Assembly: GCA_050331095.1 (NCBI GenBank)
Contig: JBHJHE010000027.1
Span: forward strand, 1-58,833
Reading direction: 5' to 3'
DNA: 58,833 nucleotides
From: MED-G105 sp050331095
GTDB taxonomy: Bacteria > Pseudomonadota > Alphaproteobacteria > Caulobacterales > Parvularculaceae
The notes beneath the pieces are model-generated. The model worked only from the letters and a program-made list of their open reading frames with translations, was not told the DNA's origin and did not search any database. Every line of letters starts with the position of its first letter. The stretch's first letter is position 1. This document shows positions 31,973-40,910 of this stretch, piece after piece. Made by a program: the position numbers and the translations under genes.

Positions 31973-33394
31973 TCACTCGGCGGCGTCGAGACGCGCGAGG
32001 TCGGCGAGCCAGCGCCCGAAATCGGACCGCGCGCGCGCCGCCATGGCGCGTTTTTTGGCGAAACCGCGCTCCTTGCCCTTGAGGCGACGACCGTCGGCGG
32101 CGACCCGCGGCGCTTCCATGGGCGGGAACAGACCGAAATTGGCGTTCATGGGCTGGAAGCCGCCGCGGGCGCTAAGGCCGTCGCCGGCGAGCTGACCGCC
32201 GGTGACGTGCCGCAGGAGCGACCCGTGCGCGGTCGTCGCGGGCGGCGGCGCAATCGGCGCGCCGTGACGTTCCGCCGCCGCGAACCGACCGGCGAGGAGG
32301 CCCATCGCAGCGCTCTCCACATACCCCTCGACCCCGGTGATCTGGCCGGCGAAGCGCAGCCACGGCCGCGACGCGAGGCGTAACGAGGCGTCGAGGAGGC
32401 GCGGCGAGTTGATGAAGGTGTTGCGGTGGATGCCGCCGAGCCGGGCGAAGTCCGCCCGCTGGAGCCCGGGGATCATCCGAAACACTTCTTTCTGCGCGCC
32501 GTACTTCAGCTTCGTCTGGAAGCCGACGATGTTGAAGAGCGTGCCGAGGGCGTTGTCCTGGCGCAGTTGAACGACCGCATGGGGCCGCGCGCCGGTGCGC
32601 GGGTCGGTCAGGCCGACGGGCTTCATCGGCCCGAACCGCAGCGTCTCGCGACCGCGGCTCGCCATCACCTCGATCGGCAGGAAGCCCTCGAAGTATGGCG
32701 TCGACTTCTCCCATTCCTTGAAGTCGGTCGTCTCGACGACCAGGAGCGCGTCGAGGAACGCCTCGTATTGCGCTTCGTCGAGGGGGCAGTTGACGTAGTC
32801 CGCCCCGTCGCCGCCGGGACCGGCTTTGTCGTAACGCGACTGACGCCAGGCGACGTCGAAATCGATCGAGCCCGCGTGCACGATCGGCGCGATGGCGTCG
32901 AAGAAGGCGAGGGCGTCTTCGCCGGTGGCCGCCTGGATCGACGCGGCGAGGTCGGGCGACGTAAGCGGGCCCGTGGCGACGATTGCGAGGCCGCCATCCT
33001 CCGTTGGCAGGCTCGGCGTCTCTTCGCGGCGGACGTCGATGCGCGGATGGCTTTCAAGGGCCGTCGTGACGTCCGCCGCGAAAAGATCGCGATCGACGGC
33101 GAGGGCCGCGCCCGCCGGCACTTTATGCTTGTCCGCGATACGCATCACGAGCGAGCCCGCCTGACGCATTTCGTCGTGCAGGACGCCGACGGCGTTCGTC
33201 TCCGCGTCGTCCGATCGGAACGAATTCGAACAGACGAGCTCGGCGCAGCGATCGGAGTGGTGCGCATCGGTTTGGCGGCCGGGGCGCATCTCGTGGACGA
33301 TGACGTCAGCCCCCGCCTCGGCGGCCTGCCACGCGGCTTCCGAACCGGCGAGGCCGGCCCCAATGATCCGAACGGGTCCGTGGTTGTGGGTCAT
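31973..33394 (-). CDS. trmFO: tRNA (uracil-5-)-methyltransferase TrmFO, folate/FAD-dependent
   Basis: This 473-residue protein makes ribothymidine at position 54 of tRNA using methylenetetrahydrofolate and FADH2. The FAD-binding start RIIGAGLAGSEAAWQAAEAG, followed by VIVHEMRPGRQTDAHHSD and AELVCSNSFRSDD with its conserved Cys, is diagnostic. Later segments such as FEGFLPIEVMASRGRETLRF and MNANFGLFPPM confirm the family and full length. It is a single gene. The strong hairpin beyond its stop could protect its mRNA end. Confidence 0.95.
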   Translation of the reverse strand: MTHNHGPVRIIGAGLAGSEAAWQAAEAGADVIVHEMRPGRQTDAHHSDRCAELVCSNSFRSDDAETNAVGVLHDEMRQAGSLVMRIADKHKVPAGAALAVDRDLFAADVTTALESHPRIDVRREETPSLPTEDGGLAIVATGPLTSPDLAASIQAATGEDALAFFDAIAPIVHAGSIDFDVAWRQSRYDKAGPGGDGADYVNCPLDEAQYEAFLDALLVVETTDFKEWEKSTPYFEGFLPIEVMASRGRETLRFGPMKPVGLTDPRTGARPHAVVQLRQDNALGTLFNIVGFQTKLKYGAQKEVFRMIPGLQRADFARLGGIHRNTFINSPRLLDASLRLASRPWLRFAGQITGVEGYVESAAMGLLAGRFAAAERHGAPIAPPPATTAHGSLLRHVTGGQLAGDGLSARGGFQPMNANFGLFPPMEAPRVAADGRRLKGKERGFAKKRAMAARARSDFGRWLADLARLDAAE

Positions 33395-33493
33395 GGCCGT
33401 TGGCCATACGCTCCGCGAAAGTTCATGTTAAGCGTCCGCTTGCGCTCGGGGGGAATCGCGCGTGGTCGTTTCGGGCGAGGGGCGAAGACGGCC

Positions 33494-34987
33494 ATGCGGC
33501 TAGGCGTATTTTCGGTCGCGGGCGGCGCGTTGAACTTCGGCGCGCGTCGGCTCGAAACGGCCGTTCGGGTGGGCTGGCTGCCGCTGGCGCTCCTTTTCGT
33601 CGTCGAGATCGTCACCGTTTTTGCGATTTTTTCGCTGAACGCCGGTCGGCTCTACACGTTCGCCGACCTGCCGAGCAGCGGATCCTTCGTCGCGGCGAGC
33701 GAACGCGCCCTGGCGTTCGCCGCCGGACAGGCGTCCCTCTGGTCGCCGACCTATCTGGGGGTGCTCATCGGGTCGTATCTCGCCCAGCTCATGGTCGCGT
33801 CGGCGATCCTCGCGCCGCTCATTCGCCTCGCCGCGCTTGACGAGCGGCCGGGACCGGGTGTCGCTCGCGCGTCCTTCGGACCGGACGAAGGGCGCTTCGT
33901 CGTCGCGTCGCTGGCGAGTCTCTGGGCGCCGCTCTTTGTTCTGGTCGCACCGATCGGGGCGGCCTACGCCTTCGTCATGGGGCGGATCGACGACGCGTTC
34001 GACAATACGTACATCGCGTTCGAAGAGGGCGGCAGCCTCCACGGTTATCAGCTTCTCGGCGCGCGGGAGACGCTGGCCGCCCGGGGCGATCTCTGGCCCT
34101 ACGACTACGGATTGATTTACGTCGTCGCCGGCGTGGCTTTCGCTTTGCTGCTGGCGCTTCTGTTCCAGAGCTTTTTGGCCGGTCCTGAACGCCGCGATAC
34201 CTCGCTTGGCCGCAGGATTTTCGGCGTGATCGCGTTGAGCGTCGTCGCGGCGCTGACGGTCGGCGCGATAGCGCAGTTGACCGGGGGCTTCGGCGACGGC
34301 TTCCTCTCCCGCGACGCCGCGACGGCGGCGTTGGGCGCTTCGGTGTTCGCGCTTTTTGTCTATGCTGGCGTGCGGCTCTTCGCCTATCCGGCGTTCGCAG
34401 TCGCCGACCGCTCGCTCTCGCCCGTCGGCGCCTTGCGCCTGACTGCTGGCGTCAACGGTTTCGCCCTCCTCGGCGCGGCGGCGCTCGTCGTCACCGTCCT
34501 CGCGGTGGCCAAATCCGTGATCGATTTTTTGGTTTCTTGGCTCCTCGGGGCCGCGCTCTCCGTCGCTTACGCGGCGAGCGACGTGCTCTCGCGACTTGAG
34601 AACAGCGGCGTTCGGGACGAGGGCCTCGACCCTTTGTTCAGCAATGTATGGCTTGCGCTGACCGTGTCGTACGAGGCCTTGTGGACGCTTTTCACCCTGG
34701 GCGTCTCCGCCGGCTTGTACGGGCGACTGCGCCGCGCCGCTGCGATCGCCGCCGAGGAAGCGATCGCGAGCGACCCTAACGCTGCGGAGACGGACGGCAG
34801 CGGCGCGGACGCGGACCAAACGACGATCCCCGCCGACGCCAGCCCGGTCTGGCGGCGGGCGGAGGACGCGGCATTCGGCGAAGGGGACCGCGATTTCGCC
34901 GGCGCCACGATCGTCCGATCGCCCGAAGACGTCGCGGCGCCGCGCGCGAACCCGATGCGCCTATGGCCCGGTGGGGCCTCGTGCTAG
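33494..34987 (+). CDS. Polytopic membrane protein of unknown function
   Basis: This 497-residue protein starts at the ATG at 33494 (MRLGVFSVAGGALNFGARR) behind GGGCGAAGACGGCC. Long hydrophobic segments lie near residues 33-53, 92-112, 138-158, 205-230, 245-265, 275-300, 325-350 and 400-420, and a hydrophilic tail of about 80 residues follows. The frame reaches far upstream through trmFO antisense sequence, which is not coding here. No family is recognised. A second membrane protein with a similar soluble N-terminal helix follows 46 bp later; the two may work together. Confidence 0.75.
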   Translation: MRLGVFSVAGGALNFGARRLETAVRVGWLPLALLFVVEIVTVFAIFSLNAGRLYTFADLPSSGSFVAASERALAFAAGQASLWSPTYLGVLIGSYLAQLMVASAILAPLIRLAALDERPGPGVARASFGPDEGRFVVASLASLWAPLFVLVAPIGAAYAFVMGRIDDAFDNTYIAFEEGGSLHGYQLLGARETLAARGDLWPYDYGLIYVVAGVAFALLLALLFQSFLAGPERRDTSLGRRIFGVIALSVVAALTVGAIAQLTGGFGDGFLSRDAATAALGASVFALFVYAGVRLFAYPAFAVADRSLSPVGALRLTAGVNGFALLGAAALVVTVLAVAKSVIDFLVSWLLGAALSVAYAASDVLSRLENSGVRDEGLDPLFSNVWLALTVSYEALWTLFTLGVSAGLYGRLRRAAAIAAEEAIASDPNAAETDGSGADADQTTIPADASPVWRRAEDAAFGEGDRDFAGATIVRSPEDVAAPRANPMRLWPGGASC

Positions 34988-35033
34988 GCTCGACGCGCGA
35001 CGAGGAGCGTTAGGGGCGGAGGGGGTATAGGTC

Positions 35034-35978
35034 ATGTCGAAACGCGCGCCGGTTGGGGCCGTGGTCAATGAAGCCGTCCAGTTCGGCCTGCACCGCTGGA
35101 GCGCCGTCGTGCGGGCGTTTGTCGCGCCGGCGATCGTGTCGTTGTTCGCATACGTCGCATTCGTCCTCGCTATTTTCGATTTATCCTCGTTGTCTGAAAC
35201 CGGTTCGGCGGGAACGCCGTTGCGATTTCCGGTCGGCGTCGCCGTGTTGTCGTTCCTGGCGTTGCTTGCCTTTCTGGGCGTCGTCGTCTCCGGGGCGTAC
35301 GCCAGCATCTACCGCCTGGCGGCGCTCGGCGAAGAGCGCCGGGGATGGTTCCAGATCCGTCTCGACGGTCCGGCGATCCGGGTTTTTCTCTCGGGCTTCG
35401 TCAAGTTTGCGATCAGCCTGGTCATCAGCGCGATCCTCTACGCCGTTGGGGTCGTGATCGATCCGAACGGCATGGGCGAGGCGTTGGATTTCTGGCGGGA
35501 AAGCGTTCGCGCCGTAGGCGCGATGCTGGGCGGCGCGGACCCGGATACGGTTTCGCTCCAGATCCCGGACGAGCCGGTCTACTCGCCCGGACTGCACGCG
35601 CTGAACGCCCTCTCATCGCTCCTCAGCATCTACATGTTCGTGAAGTTGACGCCGTTTTCGCCGGGCTCCGCCGTCGAGAACCGGCTGATCCCGTTCAAAT
35701 CGTTCCGCATGACCTTCGGTCACGCCTGGTCGATCTTCTGGGCCTATGCGCTTTTGTTCGTCTTCTTCATCATTGTCTTCGTCGTCGGCGGTTTCGCCTT
35801 CGTCGTCGTTATGGGCGTCGGCGGCGCGCTCGCCGCGGAGGGCGCGATCCTGGCGCTCGTCGGCGGAGCGCTGATTTTCGCCGCGTGCCTCGCCGGCCTG
35901 TTTTTCGCGATCTTCACGGCCGGGGCCTACGCCGCCCTCAGCGCGATCATCTATCGACGCATTGAGACGGGCGGCTAA
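35034..35978 (+). CDS. Polytopic membrane protein of unknown function
   Basis: This 314-residue protein starts at ATG 35034 behind GGGGCGGAGGGGG. It has about six membrane segments, including SLFAYVAFVLAIFDL, VAVLSFLALLAFLGVVV, a long pair near residues 230-290 (FVFFIIVFVVGGFAFVV), and a C-terminal AAYAALSAIIYRR-type end. The opening VNEAVQFGLHRWSAVVRAF and the pattern of paired helices resemble the preceding protein, so they may be distant paralogues. No functional motif is seen. Confidence 0.72.
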   Translation: MSKRAPVGAVVNEAVQFGLHRWSAVVRAFVAPAIVSLFAYVAFVLAIFDLSSLSETGSAGTPLRFPVGVAVLSFLALLAFLGVVVSGAYASIYRLAALGEERRGWFQIRLDGPAIRVFLSGFVKFAISLVISAILYAVGVVIDPNGMGEALDFWRESVRAVGAMLGGADPDTVSLQIPDEPVYSPGLHALNALSSLLSIYMFVKLTPFSPGSAVENRLIPFKSFRMTFGHAWSIFWAYALLFVFFIIVFVVGGFAFVVVMGVGGALAAEGAILALVGGALIFAACLAGLFFAIFTAGAYAALSAIIYRRIETGG

Positions 35979-35985
35979 GGGACCC

Positions 35986-36663
35986 TTAAGCGTCTTTTTC
36001 GTGGTACGGACCTTCCGGCTCGGGAAAGGCAAGGCGTTCATCGAGATAGCCGTCGGCGATCGCAAGAAACGCCTCGACCTGGGCCTCCATGAAATGGTCC
36101 GCGCCCGGCAGCGTCTTGAAGTCGATGCGTCGTCCTTTTTGCGTGCGCGTGCGCTCCACCATCAGCCGCGTCTCCTCGGGAGGACAGATCTTGTCGTCCT
36201 CGCCGTGGATAACGACGCCAGACGACGGACACGGCGCGAGGAACGTAAAGTCATAAAGGTTCGCCGCCGCGGAGGCCGAGACGAAACCGACGATCTCCGG
36301 CCGGCGCATCAGGAGCTGCATCCCGATCCACGCGCCGAACGAAAAGCCGCCGACCCAGGCGAACGGCGCGTTCGGATTTAGCTGTTGCACATAGTCGAGC
36401 GCCGTCGCCGCGTCCGCGAGTTCGCCCCGCCCCTGGTCGTATTCGCCCTGGCTGCGGCCGACGCCTCGGAAATTGAAGCGTAAAACCGAGAAGCCGCGCC
36501 GCGCGAACATCTGGTACATCTCGTAGCACATGCGGTTGTTCATCGTGCCCCCGAACAGCGGGTGCGGGTGGAGAATGAGGGCGATCGGCGGCGTGTCGCC
36601 GCGGCCCTTCTGATACTCCCCTTCGATACGGCCCTCGGGGCCCGCGAAAATCACTTCCGCCAT
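35986..36663 (-). CDS. Alpha/beta hydrolase (dienelactone-hydrolase-like / CocE-type small hydrolase)
   Basis: This 225-residue protein starts with MAEVIFAGPEGRIEGEYQ. It has the oxyanion segment ALILHPHPLFGGTMNN, RFNFRGVGRSQGEYDQG, the nucleophile elbow GGFSFGAWIG with Ser, the acid region IHGEDDKICPPE and the catalytic His in LPGADHFMEAQ. This arrangement matches the widespread YfhR/YpfH-like group of bacterial hydrolases with the HPHP motif. Substrate unknown. It is convergent with the membrane protein at 35034 (7 bp apart) and divergent from iscR. Confidence 0.88.
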   Translation of the reverse strand: MAEVIFAGPEGRIEGEYQKGRGDTPPIALILHPHPLFGGTMNNRMCYEMYQMFARRGFSVLRFNFRGVGRSQGEYDQGRGELADAATALDYVQQLNPNAPFAWVGGFSFGAWIGMQLLMRRPEIVGFVSASAAANLYDFTFLAPCPSSGVVIHGEDDKICPPEETRLMVERTRTQKGRRIDFKTLPGADHFMEAQVEAFLAIADGYLDERLAFPEPEGPYHEKDA

Positions 36664-36960
36664 GCGCAACCTCATCGTCTTTTCGTTCGCTTATCGCGAC
36701 GCTTGGATTTCGGACGCGCTTCATCAAATCAGCTGATGAGGCAAACAAAACCTCGGCCCGGCAATCTTGATCGCCGCGCTAAGTTTTCGTATGTGCCGCC
36801 TAGGAAGAGCGCCCGTCGAAGTCGCGGCCTTAGCACAGGACGTGATGCGCGCGCGCCTCTTACCTGAGCGATGTTGCGCAGCGGCAACACGGCGCCGCGC
36901 CGCGGAGACGGCCCAGAGGCCGCGCCGCGGAGGCGGCGCAAAGAAGGATAGCGAACGGCG
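36664..36960. promoter_or_regulatory. Control region upstream of the iscR-suf operon
   Basis: This 297-bp region separates the divergent hydrolase and iscR genes and must carry the suf promoter. It includes a 19-bp inverted repeat TCATCA (36721-36726) N7 TGATGA (36734-36739), a candidate site for an Rrf2-type or other iron-related regulator. It also has a GC-rich direct repeat of CCGCGCCGCGGAG near 36895 and 36918. I could not place -35/-10 elements confidently. Confidence 0.55.
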
Positions 36961-37455
36961 ATGCGGCTCACGACCAAAGGACGCTACGCGGTCGCGGCGA
37001 TGGCCGACCTCGCGGCCCATGCGGCTGACGGCGCGCCGGCGCCGGCGAGCGACATCGCCCTGCGCCAGGGCATCTCGCCGGGTTATCTCGACCAGCTTAT
37101 GGCGAAGCTGCGTCGCGCGGGTCTCGTTGAAAGCGCTCGCGGAGCCGCCGGCGGATATCGGCTCGCGGCCCCGGCGGGAGAGACGCGCATCGCCGAAATC
37201 GTCGCCGCAGTGGATGAAGAGATAAAGACGACCGCCTGCGCCCCCGGAGCGGCCAAGGGCTGCGGCGGCGCGTCCGCGCGCTGCCTCACGCACGATCTCT
37301 GGGACGAGCTCGGCCGGCAGATCGACATCTTTCTGAACGCCGTCACCCTCGCCGACGTCGTAGAACGGCGCGTGCTCGGCATGGCGGCCGTGAACGCGCC
37401 CGATCGCGCGCCGACCGGCGCGTCGAAACGCGAGCCGGAGGGGGCGCGCTTATGA
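36961..37455 (+). CDS. iscR: Rrf2 family regulator IscR/SufR-like
   Basis: This 164-residue protein begins MRLTTKGRYAVAAMADLA, the Rrf2 winged-helix signature, with recognition helix ISPGYLDQLMAKLRRAGLV and wing GAAGGYRL. Three Cys in the loop ACAPGAAKGCGGASARC near residues 92-106 match the [2Fe-2S] site of IscR. It would sense cluster supply and control the operon it heads. Its stop overlaps the next ATG (ATGA), so it is coupled to the cysteine desulfurase. Confidence 0.93.
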   Translation: MRLTTKGRYAVAAMADLAAHAADGAPAPASDIALRQGISPGYLDQLMAKLRRAGLVESARGAAGGYRLAAPAGETRIAEIVAAVDEEIKTTACAPGAAKGCGGASARCLTHDLWDELGRQIDIFLNAVTLADVVERRVLGMAAVNAPDRAPTGASKREPEGARL

Positions 37456-38576
37456 CCCGGCGTTATCTCGACCATAACGCCACGGCGCCGGTAAGGCCCG
37501 AAGCCGCCGCCGCGGCCGCCGAGGCGATGGCGAGCGTCGGCAACGCCTCGTCCGTCCACGCCGAAGGCCGCGCCGCCCGCGCGATCGTCGAGAGCGCGCG
37601 CGAGGGCGTCGCGCGGCTCGTCAACGCGCCGCCCGATGGGGTCGTCTTCACGAGCGGCGGCACCGAGGCGGTTCACGCCGCGCTGCACGGCGCCGTGGGC
37701 GCCGGGCTTGCCGATCGCCTGCTCGTGAGCGCCATCGAACACGTCGCGGTCGCGGCCAACGCCGGGACGACGGGCGCGCCGGTCGAAACGATCCCGGTCC
37801 AGACGAACGGGCTCGTCGACCTCGACGCGCTTGCGGACACGGCTGCGCGCGCCGGATCCTTCGTCTGTTGCCTGATGCTCGCCAACAACGAGACAGGCGC
37901 GATACAGCCGGTGGCGGAGGCGGCGGCGATCGTCCATGAAGCCGGTGGGCTGTTATTCGTCGACGCCGCCCAGGCCGTCGGCAAGATCCATGTCGATTTC
38001 GCTGCGCTCGGCGCCGACATGATGAGCCTCACGGGCCACAAGTTCGGCGCGCCGATCGGCGCAGGGGCGCTCGTTCAGCGCACAGACTTGAGCTTAGCGC
38101 CTGTGTTCGGCGGCGGCGGGCACGAGCGCGGCCGGCGCGCCGGCACCCAAAACGCGCCGGCCCTCGCCGGGCTCGCGGTCGCCTGCCGCCTCGCCGACGA
38201 CGCGATCGCGCGGAGCGATGAAATCGCCGCCCTGCGCGACGACGCCGAAAGCGCCGTTTTGTCGGCGGGGGCGAAAGTCTGGGCCGGCGACGTCCCCCGG
38301 CTGCCGGGAACCTTGTGCTTCTCCGCTCCCGGATTTTCAGGAGAGACGCAGATGATGGCGATGGACCTTGCGGGGATCGCCGTCTCCTCGGGCTCGGCGT
38401 GCTCGTCGGGCAAGGCCGCGGCGAGCCACGTGTTGAAAGCGATGGGGGCGAGCGACGACGAGGCGCGGTCAAGCGTGCGCGTCTCCTTCGGCTGGTCGTC
38501 GAGCGACGACGATGCGGCGGCGTTCCGTCGCGAATGGCCGGCCGCCTATGATCGCGCGCGTGCCCGCGCCGCGTAA
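37452..38576 (+). CDS. Cysteine desulfurase, IscS/NifS type
   Basis: This 374-residue PLP enzyme would take sulfur from cysteine for cluster assembly. The start YLDHNATAPVRPEA is typical, FTSGGTEAVHAAL binds phosphate, the PLP lysine is in SLTGHKFGAPIGAG and the active Cys in SSGSACSSGKAAASH. It is an IscS/NifS-group protein, distinct from the SufS encoded later in the same operon, so the operon has two desulfurases. Many alphaproteobacterial suf operons share this iscR-desulfurase-sufB order. Confidence 0.93.
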   Translation: MTRRYLDHNATAPVRPEAAAAAAEAMASVGNASSVHAEGRAARAIVESAREGVARLVNAPPDGVVFTSGGTEAVHAALHGAVGAGLADRLLVSAIEHVAVAANAGTTGAPVETIPVQTNGLVDLDALADTAARAGSFVCCLMLANNETGAIQPVAEAAAIVHEAGGLLFVDAAQAVGKIHVDFAALGADMMSLTGHKFGAPIGAGALVQRTDLSLAPVFGGGGHERGRRAGTQNAPALAGLAVACRLADDAIARSDEIAALRDDAESAVLSAGAKVWAGDVPRLPGTLCFSAPGFSGETQMMAMDLAGIAVSSGSACSSGKAAASHVLKAMGASDDEARSSVRVSFGWSSSDDDAAAFRREWPAAYDRARARAA

Positions 38577-38606
38577 ACCTAGTAAGAATTTGAGGACCTA
38601 ACACCG

Positions 38607-40121
38607 ATGAGCCAGGTCAACGAACGCATCGACAAAGACACCGTCGCCGCCGCGAAGGCGCTTGAGACGTACAAATACGGCTTCACGACGGACATCGAGA
38701 CCGAAAAAGCGCCGAAGGGCCTCAATGAGGACACGGTGCGCTTCATCAGCGCCAAGAAAGAAGAGCCTCAATGGCTGCTCGATTGGCGCCTTGAGGCGTT
38801 TCGCCGTTGGCTGACGATGGACGAGCCCGACTGGGCGATGGTCGCCTATCCGCCCATCGACTATCAGGATCATTATTATTACGCCGCGCCTAAGACGGGC
38901 GCGAAATACGAATCGATCGACGACGTGCCGCCCGAGATCCTGGCTGACTTCGAGAAGCTTGGCATTCCATTGCGCGAGGCCGAAGTCCTGCTCGGCGTCG
39001 AGGGCGCGGCGGCCTCCGCCGCCGAAGCGCGGGCCGGCTCCCAAAAGGTCGCCGTCGACGCCGTCTTCGACAGCGTCTCGGTGGCGACGACGTTCAAGAA
39101 AGAGCTTGAGAAAGCCGGCGTGATCTTCATGTCGATTTCCGAGGCGGTGCGCGAGCATTCGGAGCTCGTGCGCAAGTATCTCGGCACGGTCGTCCCGACG
39201 TCGGATAATTTCTTCGCGACGCTGAACTCTGCGGTCTTCTCCGACGGCACGTTCGTTTACGTGCCCGAGGGCGTGCGTTGTCCGATGGAGCTGTCGACCT
39301 ATTTCCGCATCAACGAAGCGAACACCGGTCAGTTCGAGCGCACGCTGATCGTCGCCGCGCCAGGCTCCTACGTGTCCTATCTCGAGGGCTGCACCGCGCC
39401 GATGCGCGACGAGAACCAGCTCCATGCCGCGGTCGTCGAACTCGTCGCCGAGGACGAGGCGGAGATCAAGTACTCCACCGTTCAGAACTGGTATCCCGGC
39501 GACAAGGACGGGAAGGGCGGCATCTACAATTTCGTGACGAAGCGCGCCGACTGCCGCGGGCGGAACTCGAAGGTGTCGTGGACGCAGGTCGAGACGGGCT
39601 CGGCGGTGACGTGGAAGTACCCCTCGTGCGTTCTCAAAGGCGAAGGCAGCCAGGGCGAGTTCTACTCGATCGCGATCACCAATAACCATCAGCAGGCGGA
39701 TACGGGCACCAAGATGATCCATCTCGGCGCGAACACGCGCTCCCGGATCATCGCCAAGGGCGTCTCGGCGGGCAAGTCGAACTCGACCTATCGCGGGCTT
39801 GTCAGCGTCCACCGCAACGCGACCGGCGCGCGCAACTTCACGCAGTGCGATTCGCTCCTCATCGGCGACGAATGCGGCGCCCACACCGTGCCCTACGTCG
39901 AGGCGAAGAACCCGAGGGCGATCCTCGAGCACGAGGCGACGACGTCGAAATTGTCGGAAGACCAGCTGTTCTACTGCCGCCAGCGGGGTCTCGACGAAGA
40001 GGCCGCCGTCGCTCTTCTCGTCAATGGTTTCTGTAAGGAGGTTCTTCAGGAGCTGCCGATGGAGTTCGCCGTCGAGGCCCAAAAACTCGTCAGCGTCAGC
40101 CTTGAAGGGAGCGTTGGGTGA
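38607..40121 (+). CDS. sufB: Fe-S scaffold protein SufB
   Basis: This 504-residue protein is a full-length SufB, core of the SufBC2D scaffold on which clusters are built. It has the characteristic FVYVPEGVRCPMELSTYFRI, GSYVSYLEGCTAPMRDENQ, the invariant RGRNSKVSWTQVETGSAVTW and the C-terminal FYCRQRGLDEEAA. It starts at an ATG 30 bp after the desulfurase, with GAGGACC upstream. Its stop overlaps the GTG of an inserted cupin gene. Confidence 0.97.
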   Translation: MSQVNERIDKDTVAAAKALETYKYGFTTDIETEKAPKGLNEDTVRFISAKKEEPQWLLDWRLEAFRRWLTMDEPDWAMVAYPPIDYQDHYYYAAPKTGAKYESIDDVPPEILADFEKLGIPLREAEVLLGVEGAAASAAEARAGSQKVAVDAVFDSVSVATTFKKELEKAGVIFMSISEAVREHSELVRKYLGTVVPTSDNFFATLNSAVFSDGTFVYVPEGVRCPMELSTYFRINEANTGQFERTLIVAAPGSYVSYLEGCTAPMRDENQLHAAVVELVAEDEAEIKYSTVQNWYPGDKDGKGGIYNFVTKRADCRGRNSKVSWTQVETGSAVTWKYPSCVLKGEGSQGEFYSIAITNNHQQADTGTKMIHLGANTRSRIIAKGVSAGKSNSTYRGLVSVHRNATGARNFTQCDSLLIGDECGAHTVPYVEAKNPRAILEHEATTSKLSEDQLFYCRQRGLDEEAAVALLVNGFCKEVLQELPMEFAVEAQKLVSVSLEGSVG

Positions 40122-40471
40122 TCGCGGTCGTCTTGCTTCTCGCCGCCGCCGCTCCGCCCGACCCGCTCGCAGCGGGCTGGGAAGGCGCGCCCGTGTGCGA
40201 ACTGTTGCGCGAAACGCCGGCGGCGCGCGCCTTGCGATGCTCCTTCGCGCCGGGCGTCGGCCACGAGCGCCACTATCACGCGCCGCATTTCGGCTACATC
40301 CTGGAAGGCGGAACGATGCGCGTGACGGACGCCGATGGCGTCAGGACGATCGAGACGCGTGCGGGCGCGTCGTGGTGGTCCGACGGCGTCGCCTGGCACG
40401 AAGCGCTCAATGTCGGCGAGACGACGACCGTGTACCTAATCGTCGAACCAAAAACGGGGACTTCGGAATGA
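40118..40471 (+). CDS. Exported cupin-domain protein inserted in the suf operon
   Basis: This 117-residue protein starts with GTG overlapping the sufB stop. Residues 1-12 (MIAVVLLLAAAA) look like the core of a short signal peptide. The cupin motifs follow: GHERHYHAPHFGYILEGGTM with metal-type His and Glu, and WWSDGVAWHEALNVGET. Function is unknown. Its end overlaps the ridA start (ATGA). Neither gene belongs to known Suf machinery, but coupling shows co-expression with cluster assembly. Confidence 0.82.
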   Translation: MIAVVLLLAAAAPPDPLAAGWEGAPVCELLRETPAARALRCSFAPGVGHERHYHAPHFGYILEGGTMRVTDADGVRTIETRAGASWWSDGVAWHEALNVGETTTVYLIVEPKTGTSE

Positions 40472-40905
40472 TCATACGAGCGGCGATCCTCGCTCTCGCG
40501 GCGACCGGCGCGCTCGCCGCGCCGCAGCGCTACAACGCGCCGGGCCTGCCTGAAAGCGCGCCTTTTTCGTCAGCCGTCGTCGTTGGCGAGACGATCTACC
40601 TTGCGGGCCATCTTGGCCGCGACCCGGCGACGGGCGAACTCGCCAAGGGCGGCGTCGCCGGCGAGACCCGTCAAACGCTCGACAACATGGCGCGCACGCT
40701 GGCGGGGCTCGGCGCGGCCCTTAGCGACGTCGTGTCGTGTACGGCCTTTCTCGCCGACATGAAGGACTACGCGGCGTTCAACGGCGCTTACGTCGAAAGC
40801 TTTCCCGGGCCGAAGCCCGCGCGCGCGACCGTGGCGGTCGCCGGCCTCGCGCTTGACGCGCGCGTTGAAATCCAGTGCGTCGCGGTTCGCGCGACGGAGG
40901 AATGA
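40468..40905 (+). CDS. RidA family protein with signal peptide, in the suf operon
   Basis: This 145-residue protein begins with MIIRAAILALAATGALAAPQ, a clear signal peptide, before a complete RidA (YjgF) domain: APFSSAVVVGETIYLAGHLG, TLDNMARTLAGLGAALSDVV, and GPKPARATVAVAGLAL with the Arg that binds the imine carboxylate. RidA enzymes hydrolyse reactive enamines and imines released by PLP enzymes, normally in the cytoplasm; export makes this one unusual. It sits between the cupin gene and sufC, overlapping the former by ATGA. Confidence 0.88.
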   Translation: MIIRAAILALAATGALAAPQRYNAPGLPESAPFSSAVVVGETIYLAGHLGRDPATGELAKGGVAGETRQTLDNMARTLAGLGAALSDVVSCTAFLADMKDYAAFNGAYVESFPGPKPARATVAVAGLALDARVEIQCVAVRATEE

Positions 40906-40910
40906 TTGGC

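Noticed and set aside
36889..36932. GC-rich direct repeats before iscR as a regulatory repeat
   Set aside because: The CCGCGCCGCGGAG units are short and within generally GC-rich, self-similar sequence; chance similarity is likely.
38598..40082. A 494-codon minus-strand frame
   Set aside because: Antisense to sufB, whose plus-strand frame is unambiguous.
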